Origin: Vandiemenella viatica
Lineage: Eukaryota > Arthropoda > Insecta > Orthoptera > Morabidae
Reading direction: 5' to 3'
Assembly: GCA_031002005.1 (NCBI GenBank)
Contig: JARYHS010011408.1
Location: 216,483,473 to 216,547,472 of the forward strand
Length of the DNA: 64,000 nt
Below, one piece after another: positions 1-12,628 of this stretch; position 1 is the first letter of the stretch, and each line of letters starts with the position of its first letter. The notes beneath the pieces are model-generated. The model saw only the letters and a program-made list of their open reading frames with translations, ran no database searches and was not told where the DNA came from. A program made the position numbers and the translations under genes.

Positions 1-174
1 AACAACGATGGACCTTCCAAGGATGACGATATGACATGTCACTGGTCCAAATCGTTCACAATTTGTTTGAGGAACATTCTGGACAATCCCATCGAATGAT
101 TTGGCCACTTAGGTCACCAGTCTAACGTATCTGGGACATAATCGATATTCGATGATTTTTCGATGTGATAAAAA

Positions 175-311
175 GATCGAGCGTGATAGGTGAACGTTAA
201 CGCTCTAGCCTCGCATATCTCTCCAGGCGAATGCTGGGATGCTTCCTTCAAAAAGGCCATGGCTGAATTCCTTCCCGTTCCTTGTCCCCAGTCCAATCCC
301 GCCTCTAATGA
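175..311 (+). repeat. SINE copy with internal deletion of the B box
   Basis: The tRNA head GAGCGTGATAGGTGAACGTTAACGCTC..CCTCGCAT runs straight into CTCCAGGCGAATGCTGGGATGC and the 3' tail TCCCGCCTCTAATG. The stretch with the B box and GTTTTCCATGG is missing. Confidence 0.75.
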
Positions 312-762
312 ATAGAGGCACTTCCGTCGGTCTTCTGCTGCCATATCCTATCAACACCAAATTTTGCTGCATTCTCTGCACGGACACTTCAGTAGTACTT
401 CCCATTGAATGTTAGAGTTCTTTGGTGCAGTTTTGTTTGTTTACTACAGTGACGTCGCCGTTTTCGGTAATTAAATAGACGTGGTTATCCACTGCGTTGT
501 ACATGGAATTTTTCTGTATGTCGTAAAATATTTTTTTTAAGACCAATTATAACTGTTTGAAACTGAAATTTCGTTTGTGTTCGGTCTATGCGTTCCATTT
601 GAAATACGATTCTGCAAAATGAATAAAGCAAAATAATTTTAGTCGTGAAATCGGTGTAAAACACAGTCTCCGTATGGAACACTCAGCAATCTAGTGGATT
701 ACCTAATCGATGGTTTTTATTATTATTTTTATTTGCTGGAGTTTTTTTACTAATAGCTTTTT

Positions 763-927
763 GCCTCATCGACGTCGATATCATTAGAGACAGGATATGA
801 TTGGGGGCAAGGGACGGGAAGGAATTAGGCCATGGCCTTTTGAAGGAAGCATCCCTGCATTCGGCATGGAAAACCAAAATCTGGATGGCCGGACGGGGAT
901 TCGAACCCGCGTCCTCCCGAATCTCGT
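763..927 (-). repeat. SINE copy, head-truncated
   Basis: From the tail (GCCTCATCGACGTCGATATC in plus-strand view) to the B-box region GGATTCGAACCCGCGTCCTC. The A-box side is lost. Confidence 0.8.
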
Positions 928-3025
928 ATAAGGTTGATACCTCTACTGAATCGAATAATTTGAAGCCGGAAGCTTATTTAAGTGATCAAGTGATTTTAAT
1001 ACTATATTCTTTAGCATTGAGGGAAATGGTACCACATATGATCAATCTGTGAATTGATAAGTTTTACAGTCAGAGATAAAATAACTGTACGATAAGATGT
1101 CTTTAATGAGGTGTGAAGGCAATCACTTGATATCTCTGTAATGTTTTACAATGTAACATTTTCTACATTATCATTTCTTTCTGTAGCGCCAAATACGGTT
1201 TAAGATTAACGCTACTGGCACTGGTAAAAAAATTTGGTCTAGTAGTTCGCCAGCCTTATTGACTATCTGTGACATCGAACAATAATTATTGCAAATTAGG
1301 AAGATGGGGAATCATTTCTACTTTGGTGGTACAGCTGTTTCTTTTGTGATTGACTCAGTTCGCAGCTTTCAATATTGGTGATTTAAACCAGATCTTATCT
1401 TACATCAGTCGTTGTCTTAAAGATGCTCCCGAAGAAATGTTCTAATGAGAACGAAATGTAATTCATATAGTTTTGTTGGTAGGTTAAATATTTCAACTTT
1501 CAACTATTCTAAAACAATCAGAAAATTCATAGATTATAAATGAAATCTTTGTTTATAGAAATTATAGCCTGCTCAAGGGTTGGCAGACCTGCAGTTGGAA
1601 GAAATCGTAATAATATTATCGAATCGTTTTGTTGGAAGCAGGAGCCAAAACACAACGGAATATGTAAACAATAGACACAATGTGCTTAGACAGATTGCTG
1701 GGTAGGTTGCTGTAGAACAGAGACTTTCCAGCATGTGGTGGCAATGAATTCTCACGGTTGTACCGCCGGAATGTGTTGTGAAAACACAATATTTTGAAGG
1801 CTATCTGTGCCGTCCTCTTCATGAGTGAATCCATCTTTACTGCTCAACGCAAGATGGCAGCGGATTCAATAGCTCTTGGTCCGTTGACCAGTATGGATCG
1901 ATTTACACATGAAGACTGCGGAGCTATCAATCAAATTATTTTTACAACACAGTCCGTCACAGACGTAATTGAAATAACGTTTTGGTTATTTGGTTGTGGA
2001 ACTTGCAGAAAAATCATTGCGGCAAGACACCGTATGCTGGAAAGAAAAATAATGAATAGTCAGTATCATTTTCATTTATTTAATTGGTGATTGGACCTAA
2101 CGGATTTTTCGTAAGTTGATCGACTACTAAGGAGAAATTTATAGTGTTTGATAAGCAATTATTGAATAATGAATTAAAGTTTCGAAGGAGCAATCTTGAA
2201 GTATATTTTTATTTATGCGTGGGAGTAAAGTTTCATGTCTATATCTTTGCTGCTTTTTTTAATAATATATTTTACAGGTTTTTTAATTTACTTTTTTGGG
2301 AGGGGAATCTCTATTGAACGTGAGCAGTTCAAATGAACATCCAACTGGAAAGTACTTAACGTATAGGTTTATTATAGTGAGAGGAAGACACAAAGGGATC
2401 GAAAACTTAACTGCAAATGAAGAATTCCTTTCGCTTCGACGTTCCTTGCTTTGCGCGGGTGTGATTTTGGACCAGCCATTGTGTCGTGCTACGTAATGAA
2501 CTCGGATACACCAGTTTTTCCGTTACAACGTTCCATTTACTGACCGGATTCCAGATCACAGTTATTTAATCCTAAACAAAAGTTCAATCTGTAGTTTTCG
2601 TACGAATAAATGACACCTTTGATATGAATTTCTAATTAGCTACATGTATCTTAACATCATTGGAGAATTAAATTGATTTTAACGAAATGTAGTATTAACT
2701 CAACATATTCTCTGATTACGTACCAGTATTTGTATCTTGAGCTAACAATATGATTCTTACTAAACTTTTAATAATTTCAAAACTGATGTAAGTCTATATT
2801 ACTGTAGCGAATCTAACTCAAATGGACCAGTGGAATCTCTGATCTAATATAGCCAAGGAAATTGCATTCCACATTATTTCTCAAATGAGGATATAGGTAT
2901 TTAGAATTGGCAACATTAGTGGTACAGAATGCTTTGATGTAAGATTAAAACTTTTAAAATTTATTCTATCATGAGATAACGCGCTTAAAATATAATATTT
3001 GAAGCAGTCTTACAGACTTTTTTTT
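928..3025. other. No recognisable feature
   Basis: AT-rich sequence with short random frames only (longest about 98 codons at 1794-2090, without recognisable motifs). Confidence 0.6.
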
Positions 3026-3200
3026 AGGAACATGAAGGAATTCGGCCATCGCCTTTTTGAGGGAAGCTATCCCAGCATTCGCCTGGAGTGATTTGGGGAA
3101 ACCATGGAAAACCCAAATCTGGATGCGCGGAGAGGGATTCGAACCGGCGTCCTCCCGAATGCGAGGCCAGAACGGTAACACACCACCAGGCTCGGTTTCT
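3026..3200 (-). repeat. SINE copy with tRNA head
   Basis: The minus strand starts at CCGAGCCTGGTGGTGTG (A-box region), with the B box GGTTCGAATCCCTC, then TTTTCCATGGTTTCCCC, CTCCAGGCGAATGCTGGGAT and GGCCGAATTCCTTC. The 3' tail is truncated. Confidence 0.85.
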
Positions 3201-4560
3201 AGGCTTTTCCTCCCACTTCGTCACTCCCGAAGTAATTAATTGGAAGTAGCTTTTTTTGTGGTTTTTCGCCCATTAAATGAATTTACAGAAGCAGACTAAT
3301 TATGAAATATTCTGCTACGTATGTTTCCGGCGAAGTTACATGGACTGTAAACCGAATAACTGGTACTTTTATCTCGCTGTCTCTCTTCCGATATTTAAGT
3401 ACACGAATTACAACCTTCGACACATGTTATTATCTGACATTTTTGTCTTACCCATCATAATACCTGCTTAGCTAAATACGGAGATTGATGTACAGTACAT
3501 ATTATATGCAGGAAGTTCTTCAGATATACTCCTACGAAAAACTAAGAATTATTAACCAGGTGTGTGCATATTCAATAAGTATTTTGTATCACCTGACACC
3601 AACCCATCTTTCTCTACTATGGCAAAATCAAGAGTTTGTGTACTCCTGTAAAAGATATAGTCTGTAATACAGCGAAAACTGTAAATAGGGAAGTGCATCT
3701 AAACACTAATGAGGCGTATTTTTACATGGTTGTTTATGAATTCATCAGATCTCAACCCTGGAAGAAGTATTTAAAATGGAAGCAGTTAGTCACTTTTGAC
3801 TCGCTATATTCGAGCAGGAATTAGGTTGTTAGTCTATAGATTTAATTCGTTACAATAGTGATATGAAGTGCCGTAGATACCATTCATTGCTTCTGATCAC
3901 AAGATGCCAATTTGAGGCCTGCCATTTGAGAGGACTTTGATCCAATTTTCGGTTCGGTCATTAATATTCAGGTATTTCATCCATGTTACGGGATGGTTCT
4001 TCAAAAAGATCGTAGGGTCCTGATGATCGCGCACCCGAATTGGGCAGTGCAGTATGCCATAAGTTCCTTATAATTCCAAACTCCACAGATGTTTCAAAGG
4101 TCGCAATAGTGCGTGCTTGGGGCTGATGGGTGAACAGTTTCAAAAACCCACACGGCTATACAGATGTCCATTTCCCATTAGTAGAAAGGAAAGGCCGTTT
4201 CTAACCCAATTAAAAACACATCAATCATCTGTCACACGTGCCAGGCTGACAGATCAAGGTCACATGTCTCACCCCCACATTTGTCGGCTACTAGTTACAG
4301 CTCCCCCTCCTCTTTTTTTATGGCGGCATTCTGGACCCTTTTTTTCTTCCCTAACATCTGGAACTAATTAAGGACACACCGTCTTCTATATATTTTGTTT
4401 GGACGCACATGTAGTAGTAATTAGGCACCGTGTAGGTTCGGCAGTATCTGGTTCTCACTATCTCATCCCGCGCGGGTAGCAAACCAGCTGACATCCGCCC
4501 CACGCCGCACTGCCACTCTCCCGTCTCTCTCACATCCATCCTTCCCTATTTACTCCCATA

Positions 4561-4629
4561 GTTTCCCCAAATCACTTCAAGCGAATGCTGGGATGATTCC
4601 TTCAAATGGGAATTACTGAATCCCTTTCT
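4561..4629 (+). repeat. Partial SINE copy, directly upstream of a full copy
   Basis: GTTTCCCCAAATCACTTCAAGCGAATGCTGGGATG and on to CTGAATCCCTTTC, then the next copy begins within two bases. Confidence 0.75.
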
Positions 4630-4631
4630 GT

Positions 4632-4857
4632 AACCGAGCGTGGTGGGTGAGTGGTAACCCTCTGGCCTCGCATTCGGGAGAGTGGGGGTTCGAATCCCAG
4701 TTGGAAATCCAGATTTGGGTTTTCCATGGTTTCCCAAATCACTCCAGACAAATGTCGGGATGCTTCCTTCAAAAGGCCATGCACGAATTCCTTCCCGTTC
4801 CTTACCCCTAATTTTATACCTCCTCTAATGACATCGACAACGGCGAGACGTCAAGCT
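4632..4857 (+). repeat. Most complete SINE copy (reference for the family)
   Basis: The tRNA-derived head ACCGAGCGTGGTGGGTGAGT (A box), CCTCGCATTCGGGAG and B box GGGTTCGAATCCC are followed by the body TTTCCATGGTTTCCCAAATC, CTTCCTTCAAAAGGCCATG and GAATTCCTTCCCGTTCC, and the tail CCTCTAATGACATCGAC. Pol III promoter boxes are recognisable. Confidence 0.85.
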
Positions 4858-5021
4858 ACATTGGAGAAAATTAAAAGGATTTCATACAAAAGGATTTTTT
4901 GTTTTTTTTGTTTTAGGTAAAGAAGTAAGGGACTGGAATAAATTACTTTTATCTTAAAACATGAAAGTATTTAAAACAAAAATTTATGAGACGTGCAGGT
5001 ACTTGAGTAAGGAATTTTTAA

Positions 5022-5190
5022 CTGCTTAACGTCTCTTAACAGCGACGTCTTTAGAGACGGGAAAGGATTGGAGGTAAGGAATGGGAAAGAATTCGGCCAT
5101 GGCCTTTTGAAGGTAGCATCCCGACATTTGTCTGGAGTGATTTCGGAAACCATGGAAAACCCAAATCCGGACGGGGATTCGAACCGGCGT
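5022..5190 (-). repeat. SINE copy, head-truncated
   Basis: Complete 3' tail (CTGCTTAACGTCTCTTAAC, plus-strand view) to the B box GGGATTCGAACCGG. Confidence 0.8.
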
Positions 5191-6149
5191 TTGAGTAAGA
5201 AAATTGTCAGCGGAGAGGGTGGTCCATTTCAGTTAAAGTAATTAATGGAGAGGCGGAACTTTCTGTCCTAATATTTGAACTTAGCTCAGTGTTGAAAGAT
5301 AAACTCGTTGTTGCTTGGTAAAGGCAGTGATTGGAATTCGAGCACAGTAAGCTCTTCTTGGTCAAACCGATTGTTCTGTCTGTAGCAACTGCTTCCAGGT
5401 AGCAAGTAGGGTCTCCTTAATTTATTTTCGCATGGAGTGCTGTATATGACGTTAGAACATTTTTGAATCAAAAAACACATAGGAGTTTGATGCTTGTGGC
5501 GTATTTTTGGAGGTATGACACATTCCACCCACTTGTGTTTCCGATTTTCTACTTGGGACTATGCATAGTCGAAGATCTTTCTGTTATTTTAAACAACTAA
5601 TATTGCAAGGGCAACGAAGATTATGTTATTTGGTCTTGTCCTAAATTCCTTTGGGAGAACGACATAATTTTTGTGATACTTTGATTACTCCTTTACACCC
5701 AGCCTACCCATTCGTTTATATTTTTTATATACCGTTCTGATCACCTTTGCGTAGATAGATTATATGTTTAGGACTGCTTGGACTCCTTACCGGTAGCCAG
5801 ATATAAAGTGCATAGACTTCCGCGGTCGTTGTTAATGTTATCTTGGTTGCCCGGGTGCAACCGCGTCAATTTTTTAAAACCTGGCGTTTCAGCCATCAAA
5901 CTGTGTCTCCATCAGGGTACTGGCATATCTGGGATCGCTGCCGCCAATAAATAGCTTCCGAAGCGGGCGCTAACCGTTTCAGTGAAAGAATAAGAAATAC
6001 TGCCGGTGCCCCTGGAAACTAATTGCAATCGCAATTAGCTAACTCTCGCAGAAGGCGTACAAGAGTCAAACACGAGTATTAAAACAAATTGCCCTGTTCA
6101 GGGTTTAGGCATCACCCTCCGCGTGTGCCATTTTATCGTAGAGGGTTTA

Positions 6150-7640
6150 TCTATAGAGAAAAGTAAATTCCTGTCCAAACTGATGCTCAGTCACCATGTG
6201 GACTTTCTGGTAATTCAAGAGACCCACACGCGCGACTTCATAGACCTTGAACGCTGAGGCCAAATTCTTGGGTATTATATAGTAGATAGTATCAACCACC
6301 AGCAATATGGTATTACAACATATGCCAGAAAACAATATAATGGATGTATTCATCATGGCCAAACAAGACTCAGGCAATGTACAGATCGTAGTTGTGAGTT
6401 GTGCAGGCATGTGGCGTGCGTATAGTTTATAGCTATAAGCCACAGAATATCTTTTGGTCTGCCTGTCCACTGCCTAATTTGCAGCACCCCGCGTTGTATG
6501 TGGGAGAGTTTAATTCCCACGGCCCTGACTGGGGTTACATGGAAGAAGACGAGAATGGTAGATAGTTGTGTGAATGGATGGAGCTTAATAACTTGGACCT
6601 CCACTTTGATGGCAAGGATAAGAAGACATTCAAGTCTGCCAGATGGGGATTAGAGTCTAATCCTGACCTGTGTTTTACGACAAAAACTCCCAATGCTGAT
6701 GGTGGTCTGAGCATTCAGCGAATTTTCCTTAACGACTTTCCACGCAGTCATCATAGGCCTATGGTCGTTTGATTTGGTATCCATATAAAAGTCATACGAT
6801 CTGCCCCATCCTCTCGCTGGAACTTTAAGAAAGCAAACTGGGAAGAGTTGTTGTTTGTTTATCTGCTTAACGTCTCTCTAACAGCGAAAGAGTTTACTAG
6901 TACATTGGATGTCCCAAGTGCTGTAACATCTTGCAAGAAATTTCTGAAAGCCGTGGAAACAGCAGCAAAGCTACAGATCTGACTATATCCCTGGTTGGGA
7001 TCACGAGTGCACCCATTACTCAAGGAGTTCGAAAGAAGTGGAGACCACGCCTTAGCGACAAGGTTTCTGCAGTCTCTTAACCAACGTCGAAATCAACTCT
7101 GGCCGGAAACAACTGAGAAGTTAGACTTCACACACTTAAGCAGAAAGGCTTGGTCTTTAATCCGAAAACTGGATGTCAACTGCAACCAGAAAGGCACGAA
7201 AGGAGGAACGTCCTGTAATGTCACCTGCTAAGAACCCCTCAGGTGCCAGGTAATAGAGATACAATTCGATCTGTGAAAGTGAACTTCGTGAAGTCAAGAA
7301 GCTCATTAAACCAAATGCAGAATATTCATACACTCCTTCACTTTGTCTGAACTGGATGCTGCATTGAAGTATACTACTAGACTTCGCAAAGCTGGACATG
7401 ATGACCTGTACCTAGAATTCCTCGTTAATACAGGCCCCATCACAAGAAAATGGTTGCCTGCACTTTTCAACAATATATTATAGACGTCAACGTTGCCTCC
7501 TGCCTTTAAAAAAAGCTAAGGTGAATGCCATTGTAAAACCGTGCAAAGAAGGACACTATAGGCCAATTTCTCTCCTGAGCACAGCATATAAGCTGCTTGA
7601 TAGAATGGCGCTGGCTCGGATTCACGGTAGCTGTGAACGT
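6150..7640 (+). pseudogene. Decayed LINE: endonuclease and start of reverse transcriptase
   Basis: Plus-strand pieces in order: VDFLVIQETH (about 6198) of an APE-type endonuclease; VGEFNSHGPDWG and the NNLDL segment (6500-6600); a linker LLKEFERSGDHALATRFLQSL followed by TTEKLDFTHLSRKAWSLIRKL (7015-7170), typical of jockey-like pol proteins; and HYRPISLLSTAYKLLDRM (about 7555-7605), the RT fingers motif. The copy ends there, so palm and thumb are missing. Stops occur throughout. Confidence 0.75.
6858..6885 (-). repeat. Fragment matching the 3' tail of the SINE family, within the LINE
   Basis: CTGCTTAACGTCTCTCTAACAGCG matches the reverse complement of the SINE tail seen at 5022-5045. It is short and could be a remnant of an excised or recombined SINE. 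Confidence 0.35.
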
Positions 7641-8849
7641 CCTACAGGAACCCTGAAACGGGTCTCTGAATAAGCTGCGACAGGACTAACAAGCCGGTAG
7701 AGGATAGAGCTTGCTTTCAAGCATAGCTAAACAAAATTAAATAATATTTATTAAACTTTAACATATATATTGAAGATAAAATTTGTAACAAAACGGAATA
7801 AATAAAGGTTTTCAGAATAAAAGTAAGTATGAAATATTCTAATTCCGCAGAAATGATATGACTTTGCAGCTCAGTGCCAAATTTCATGTAACTCTTCTTA
7901 TTAATTCTCAAGTTATCAAGATCACAACCTTTTTTTGTTCACAGAAGAACAAATTCTTACACCGATGCTCTTAACACTTCCGATGACTTCGAGAAAAGTA
8001 GCAGTATCCTGAAATTATAATAAAATAATTTTTGACGTAACAAAAAGCAACTAAGTTAAATGATGACCTTGTTCAACATGATTTTCCACTTTCGTATTAA
8101 GAGTTTGACCTGACCCAATAAACATGTATGACGAGAGAAATTAAATTCTGTGTCGGACCACAGTTGAATGGGCGACAGAGTCCATCAGATGTATGATGCC
8201 GCTGTTGGGAGGCTAATCTCTCCAAAAGTTTGAGTGCATACTTCCTTGTTATCTAACAACCTTCGCGCCGGGAAATATGTTTTGGAGGGTCTTTTTATCT
8301 CACAACCTTTCAATTTTTTAAAAAATATTCTTACAACGATCGCAGTTCTCTAACATGTTGCGGCTAACTTTTCTAAACTTTCAACTAATACCGTACTGAC
8401 CACTAATGCTCTTTTCACTGAGTTACGGAGGATGAAAAGGACAAAATTCCTTCGACGCCATGTGCTTCGTTAGAACCCCTGCGTTGAAACCGACAAAGGG
8501 GCACAAGGAGCCAATAGCGAGACAGCAGCAAAGCGATTTTGCGACGAGACACCTCTGATAACGCGGGAAGTATTCCGCAACGCAAGTTGCAGACATCAGT
8601 TGTCATCGCTATACTGGTTCTGTGACCTGCGAAGCATTTTGTGATGACTTAAGACGTCTCTACTATGTGGGTTATTTTATTAAAATAATGTTTGTGAATG
8701 AGGTTGATGATGACGCGAGATCGCTGCAGTACCCATGCGCGTCTGCTCCCAGCATACTTTGCGCGTGTTTAGACGCCATTTGCAGCCGTATTTTCTGTGC
8801 TGAGCTGTATCAGTTTATAATATTCAAGAAAATTGTTTCGCCCGCCGAC

Positions 8850-9710
8850 TTGAGTGCAAGAAACTTGGCAGCAGCGGAAATTCAATGTCACATTTGTAAA
8901 GTGTAAGGTGATAATGCTATGAGTGATAGATAAGTTCGAAAGTAGTTGAGAATTTCCAAGGACGGTCTGGTTAATGTGCATGACGAGCCACGCCCAGGAT
9001 AACCTACTGAATACTTGGTTCATGATGTGGAAAGCAAAATTCGAGAGAACTGGCTATTCATGATTTCATTGTTATCGATTAATTTTCCATAGGTTTCAAG
9101 GTCAGTTTTTTAATCCGTTGTTTAGGGGAAACTGGATACCATCAGGAATGATATGAATTTGTGGACCACATCGTTACGGAATATAAGACTTGGATGTCTC
9201 ACACGACTCCTGAGTCCAAGCGACAGCCAATGGAATGGCGACACACATCATCGCCAACGAAAGAGAAAGCCAAACAGACAGTTTCAGCATGAAAGTTCAT
9301 GGTAGAGGAAAGGGATGATATTGTTGGTTGATTTTATGGTGAGGGGTACAACAACCAATTCTAATGCGTATTGTGTGATCCTAAGAAAACACCGGCATAC
9401 CATATAAAACAAGCTACGTGGCCTATTGTCTTCCTGTGTGATGTTTCTCCCATGACAATGAAAGTCCAAACACAAGGTCTAATCAGGTGTTCAGGATGGA
9501 AACAACTGGATCATCCACCATACTGCCCAAACCTTGTACCAAGTGATTTTCACCAGTTTCTGTAATTAAAGGAATAACTTAGTGGTCAACGGTTCAACGC
9601 CGACGAAGAAAGGACAATTTCAGTCATGAACTGAGCTTTTTCACAGGCAGCAGATTTCCTTTACGTTGGAATTCAACAACTAGTTGAACGTTATGACAAA
9701 TGTTTAAACT
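8850..9710 (+). pseudogene. Decayed mariner transposase
   Basis: In mixed frames the plus strand reads an N-terminal part (MSDR, then a DEPRPG-like linker near 8990), then THTTPESKRQPMEWRHTSSPTK near 9200, LLVDFM.RGTT near 9330, and DHPPYCPNLVPSDFHQF near 9510-9560. These blocks are in the canonical mariner order. Many stops and frameshifts are present. I could not identify matching terminal inverted repeats. Confidence 0.75.
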
Positions 9711-10090
9711 AAAACGGAAAATATGTAGTAAAGTAGATGAAAGTATGTACAATATACCAATAATATATTTCAATGACAGTTATAGTATATTTCTTCTCAT
9801 TAAAATAGAATCTTATTTTTTTATTTTTTTTAAACCCTCCTACGTTATCAATTTTGGTAGATACCTCGTTCCCTGTTTTAGTGTCTGGCAGAAGTAAACC
9901 TTCGATTGCGTACCCTGCCAAGTATGAGAACTATTATTATAGCGCTTGATCTATAGTGATCCAGTCAAGCCCATGAATAACTGAATATGTCATATATTTC
10001 TCATGGCTAACCAACAAAATGCATTTGTTATTGTAAGTTGTTTATTTATGAATGTTTCTCGGTGAACAAACCGAGTAATACTATTATTTA

Positions 10091-10138
10091 TACACAATAT
10101 TTCGGTGATATAAGACTCCGTCGCCATCTTCAGGTGTA
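10091..10138 (-). ncRNA. Hammerhead-ribozyme-like core at the end of the PLE
   Basis: On the minus strand: TACAC, then CTGAAGA (CUGANGA core), a 22-base region able to form a weak stem II, GAA, the self-complementary ATAT, then T, then GTGTA. TACAC and GTGTA pair as helix I. GAA plus a short palindrome plus one non-G base fits the minimal-helix-III hammerheads known from PLEs, which act as dimers. Stem II is imperfect, so activity is uncertain. Confidence 0.55.
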
Positions 10139-10987
10139 GTCGTAATACTTGCAGTTTGCCTACAGCGCGTTGTTTAAAAACTGGGATGGAAATGACAGAT
10201 GTTGTTAAGTTGCTAGCAGCATCTCAGACTTCATTAGACGCCCGCGGAGCACAAAATACTCAGCGTTGCTGACGAGCAGCCTCAATAACAGGTATCCACG
10301 CATCACTTAGTTGGAAACCACAATCCCGGTTAATCAGATCAGACCTAAGGCGAATTTCAGACGCTTCTGTAATGACGCTGTCCCACAAGCCTCTCGCAGA
10401 TGCCAGCACCTTGGTTATTGGAAATCAAATCCATGTCCTTGTTCCAAACTATGTTTCGCCACCGCGGATTTGGCGAAAATGTCGGGCATGTTCCAACCAG
10501 CATTGTTTAATACACCGTACTGTCTGGCCGTTGTACTTCTTTCCGCATTCACACGGATTGCAATAAACTTCCGGTGTACGAAGGGCTAGTTAATCCTTTG
10601 GAGAGCGAAAAATGTTCGTTAGTTTTGGTGGTGGTAGGACAATGGTCTTAATGCCATTTCTTGCTAGAACCCTTCCAACCCTCGATGTTGTGGCGCCAGA
10701 GTACGGCAAGAAGGCTAAGTGATCGTGTGGACCATTATCGCGAAAATTAGGTCTGTGTTTCACTTCCCAGAATGCCAATTGTATCTGATGTTCACTTCAC
10801 TCATTCTGTCTGAAGGTATGACGTAGATATTCTAACTCGCCAGGTAGACTGTATTCATCATATATTGCTCGCACCCTGTGGACAGGAGTAGTGAGTACTG
10901 TCTTGTGCTGTGCCGAATGGTGATGACTACGCGCGTTTAGGTACAGGTCCGTGTGTGTTGTCTTTTTGTACACAGTATGTCTGAAAG

Positions 10988-11191
10988 TTACATGAGATTT
11001 CTTTTCAATAATAATATCCAAAAGGGCAGGGGGCCTTCCTTTTTCACCTCTATCGTGAACTGGATGTTTGTGTTGATACTGTTCAGGTGAAGGAGAAACC
11101 TATCACGGTTTTTTCTACCACGGGGAATAAAGACAAATGTATCATCTACGTACCGATGAAAGGCACTGGTCTTCATGGGAGCACTTTCCAA
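10988..11191 (-). pseudogene. PLE reverse transcriptase fragment (YVDD palm)
   Basis: Open for 67 codons, with the RT motif RYVDDTFVFI followed by a block on short repeats of Asn/Ile and FTIEVKKEGPLPF. It continues in another frame into the downstream PLE regions. Confidence 0.75.
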
Positions 11192-11399
11192 CGCTTTCTC
11201 CTCAAAATATATATTGTGTATAGGTATTGTGTATAAATAATAGCATTAGTCGGTTTATATCCCGAGAAACATTCATAAATAAACAACGCCGAGAAAAACT
11301 GCGTTCATTTATAAGTCGTGAATTGTGTAATAAATTGAAAGTGCTAATTCGTTTTGTGTATTAAAAATCTATTTCCATATTCCTTCCACCAACGAACCC

Positions 11400-11423
11400 T
11401 TTTTTTTTTTTTTTTTTTTTTTT
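11400..11423. repeat. Poly(T) run
   Basis: About 23 T. Could be the tail of a minus-strand retrocopy, but I recognise no element next to it. Confidence 0.7.
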
Positions 11424-11984
11424 GTTGCCTAAAGTAACTTAATTGAAACTTTTATCATAGTACAATTTGAAATTTACTCGTACTATGTGACCGAAACTAT
11501 GTTATTTTTACTAACAGCGAAAAATTTAACATAGCTAGACTTCTTAGGACAGTGGGCTTGCAGTAAAATATGTTCAGTAACATGTAGCGGAATGATACAA
11601 GATAAAAATGCGAGTAAGAGATGTTTGAGATTAAGTAACGCACCAAGACAACTAAGAAGTAAAGTGTCTCATTTACTCTGAACTACCAAGAGTCACATTT
11701 TTTTTTTGGGTTAAATACAAGGAGTATTTTACTTCTGCAGTATACTTGCAAAGTTATATAAGTCTTAAATATTCTTATGAATTAACAGTTTTGAATTCAC
11801 TGCTGTCCAAATAATTCAAAGTCCGTTCCTATTGACATCGTGAGAAATCATTTATTATGCTTGAAGCTCCCCTCCCTTCTCCCTCCATCTTTCCCTTGGT
11901 CTCACCGGAAGATTCATAAAAGAGATTAATTTGAAACAGGGCAGGAAAGTAGATTTGTTTTTATTGGCGTCTTGATATGAGATA

Positions 11985-12345
11985 TGATAAAGGAGCTGGA
12001 ATGGGATTCATTGCAGTACAGGAGGAGTAAGAGGAGGGTCAGTGTATAGGGCGTATACTGGCTATGAGGCATGGAAAGATATTGGAGTAGGTATGAAAAG
12101 TAGTGCATGGAAATGAAAAGATGATAATGACCACAAGCTGGCACTCGATTTCAGGCACAAGGGTGTGGGAAGATTCTCTTTTTTAGGTAAGGGTGTCAGG
12201 GATTGGAATGAGTTACCAAGGGAAATGATGAATAACTTACCGAAAACGTTGAAAGAATTTGAAGTTAAAATTTGTAGGGGGCAAATGTAAGTGGGTGCAG
12301 GATAGGGGGAGGTATGGGTGTGTAGGGAGAGTAAAACGAAATCGT
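11985..12345 (+). pseudogene. LINE 3' fragment (same family as 52680-53227)
   Basis: Plus-strand debris encodes KELEWDSLQ-like, HKLALDFRHKGVGRFSFLGKGVRDWNELPREMMNNLP and TLKEFEVKI, nearly matching the C-terminal part of the LINE at 52760-53227. Frameshifts are present. Confidence 0.75.
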
Positions 12346-12628
12346 ACAAAATTCAGAAAATTGTAGACAATTCTTTATCCATTTCCAGAATATTCTGCAA
12401 AATTTCAACATCCTGAAAAGTCCTTTCATTTTGTTGCGTGTGTTTAAAGGAGAAAAGTTGCAAATTTATATGAAATGGAGAAGAATTTTTTCTGTTATTG
12501 ATATTTGATTAAAAAAAAAACAAGATGTCACAAGAGAATTTTAATAAGGAGTTATTTACATGTCTGGCAACAAATTTAAGCGAAGCCTACAACGTCGTCT
12601 TCCAGATAATATCAATCCAATCTATGTA

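Larger units (their letters stand above)
10037..11287 (-). mobile_element. Penelope-like retroelement (PLE), 5'-truncated, flanked by inverted repeats
   Basis: Minus-strand coding debris in order: RT with HRYVDDTFVFIPRG (YVDD catalytic motif, 11150-11190) and FTIEVKKEGPLPF; then HTDLYLNARSHHHSAQHKTVL and the LPGELEYLRHTF segment (10800-10930); then CNPCECGKKYNGQTVR.I....LEHARH (about 10480-10580), a GIY-YIG endonuclease-like block. PLEs combine RT and GIY-YIG. A 62-bp sequence at 10037-10098 is repeated inverted at 11226-11287, the terminal arrangement often seen in PLEs. Stops and frameshifts are present. Confidence 0.75.

Noticed and set aside
1794..2090. 98-codon plus-strand frame as a small gene
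   Set aside because: No motif, no splice or promoter context, and composition like the surrounding DNA.
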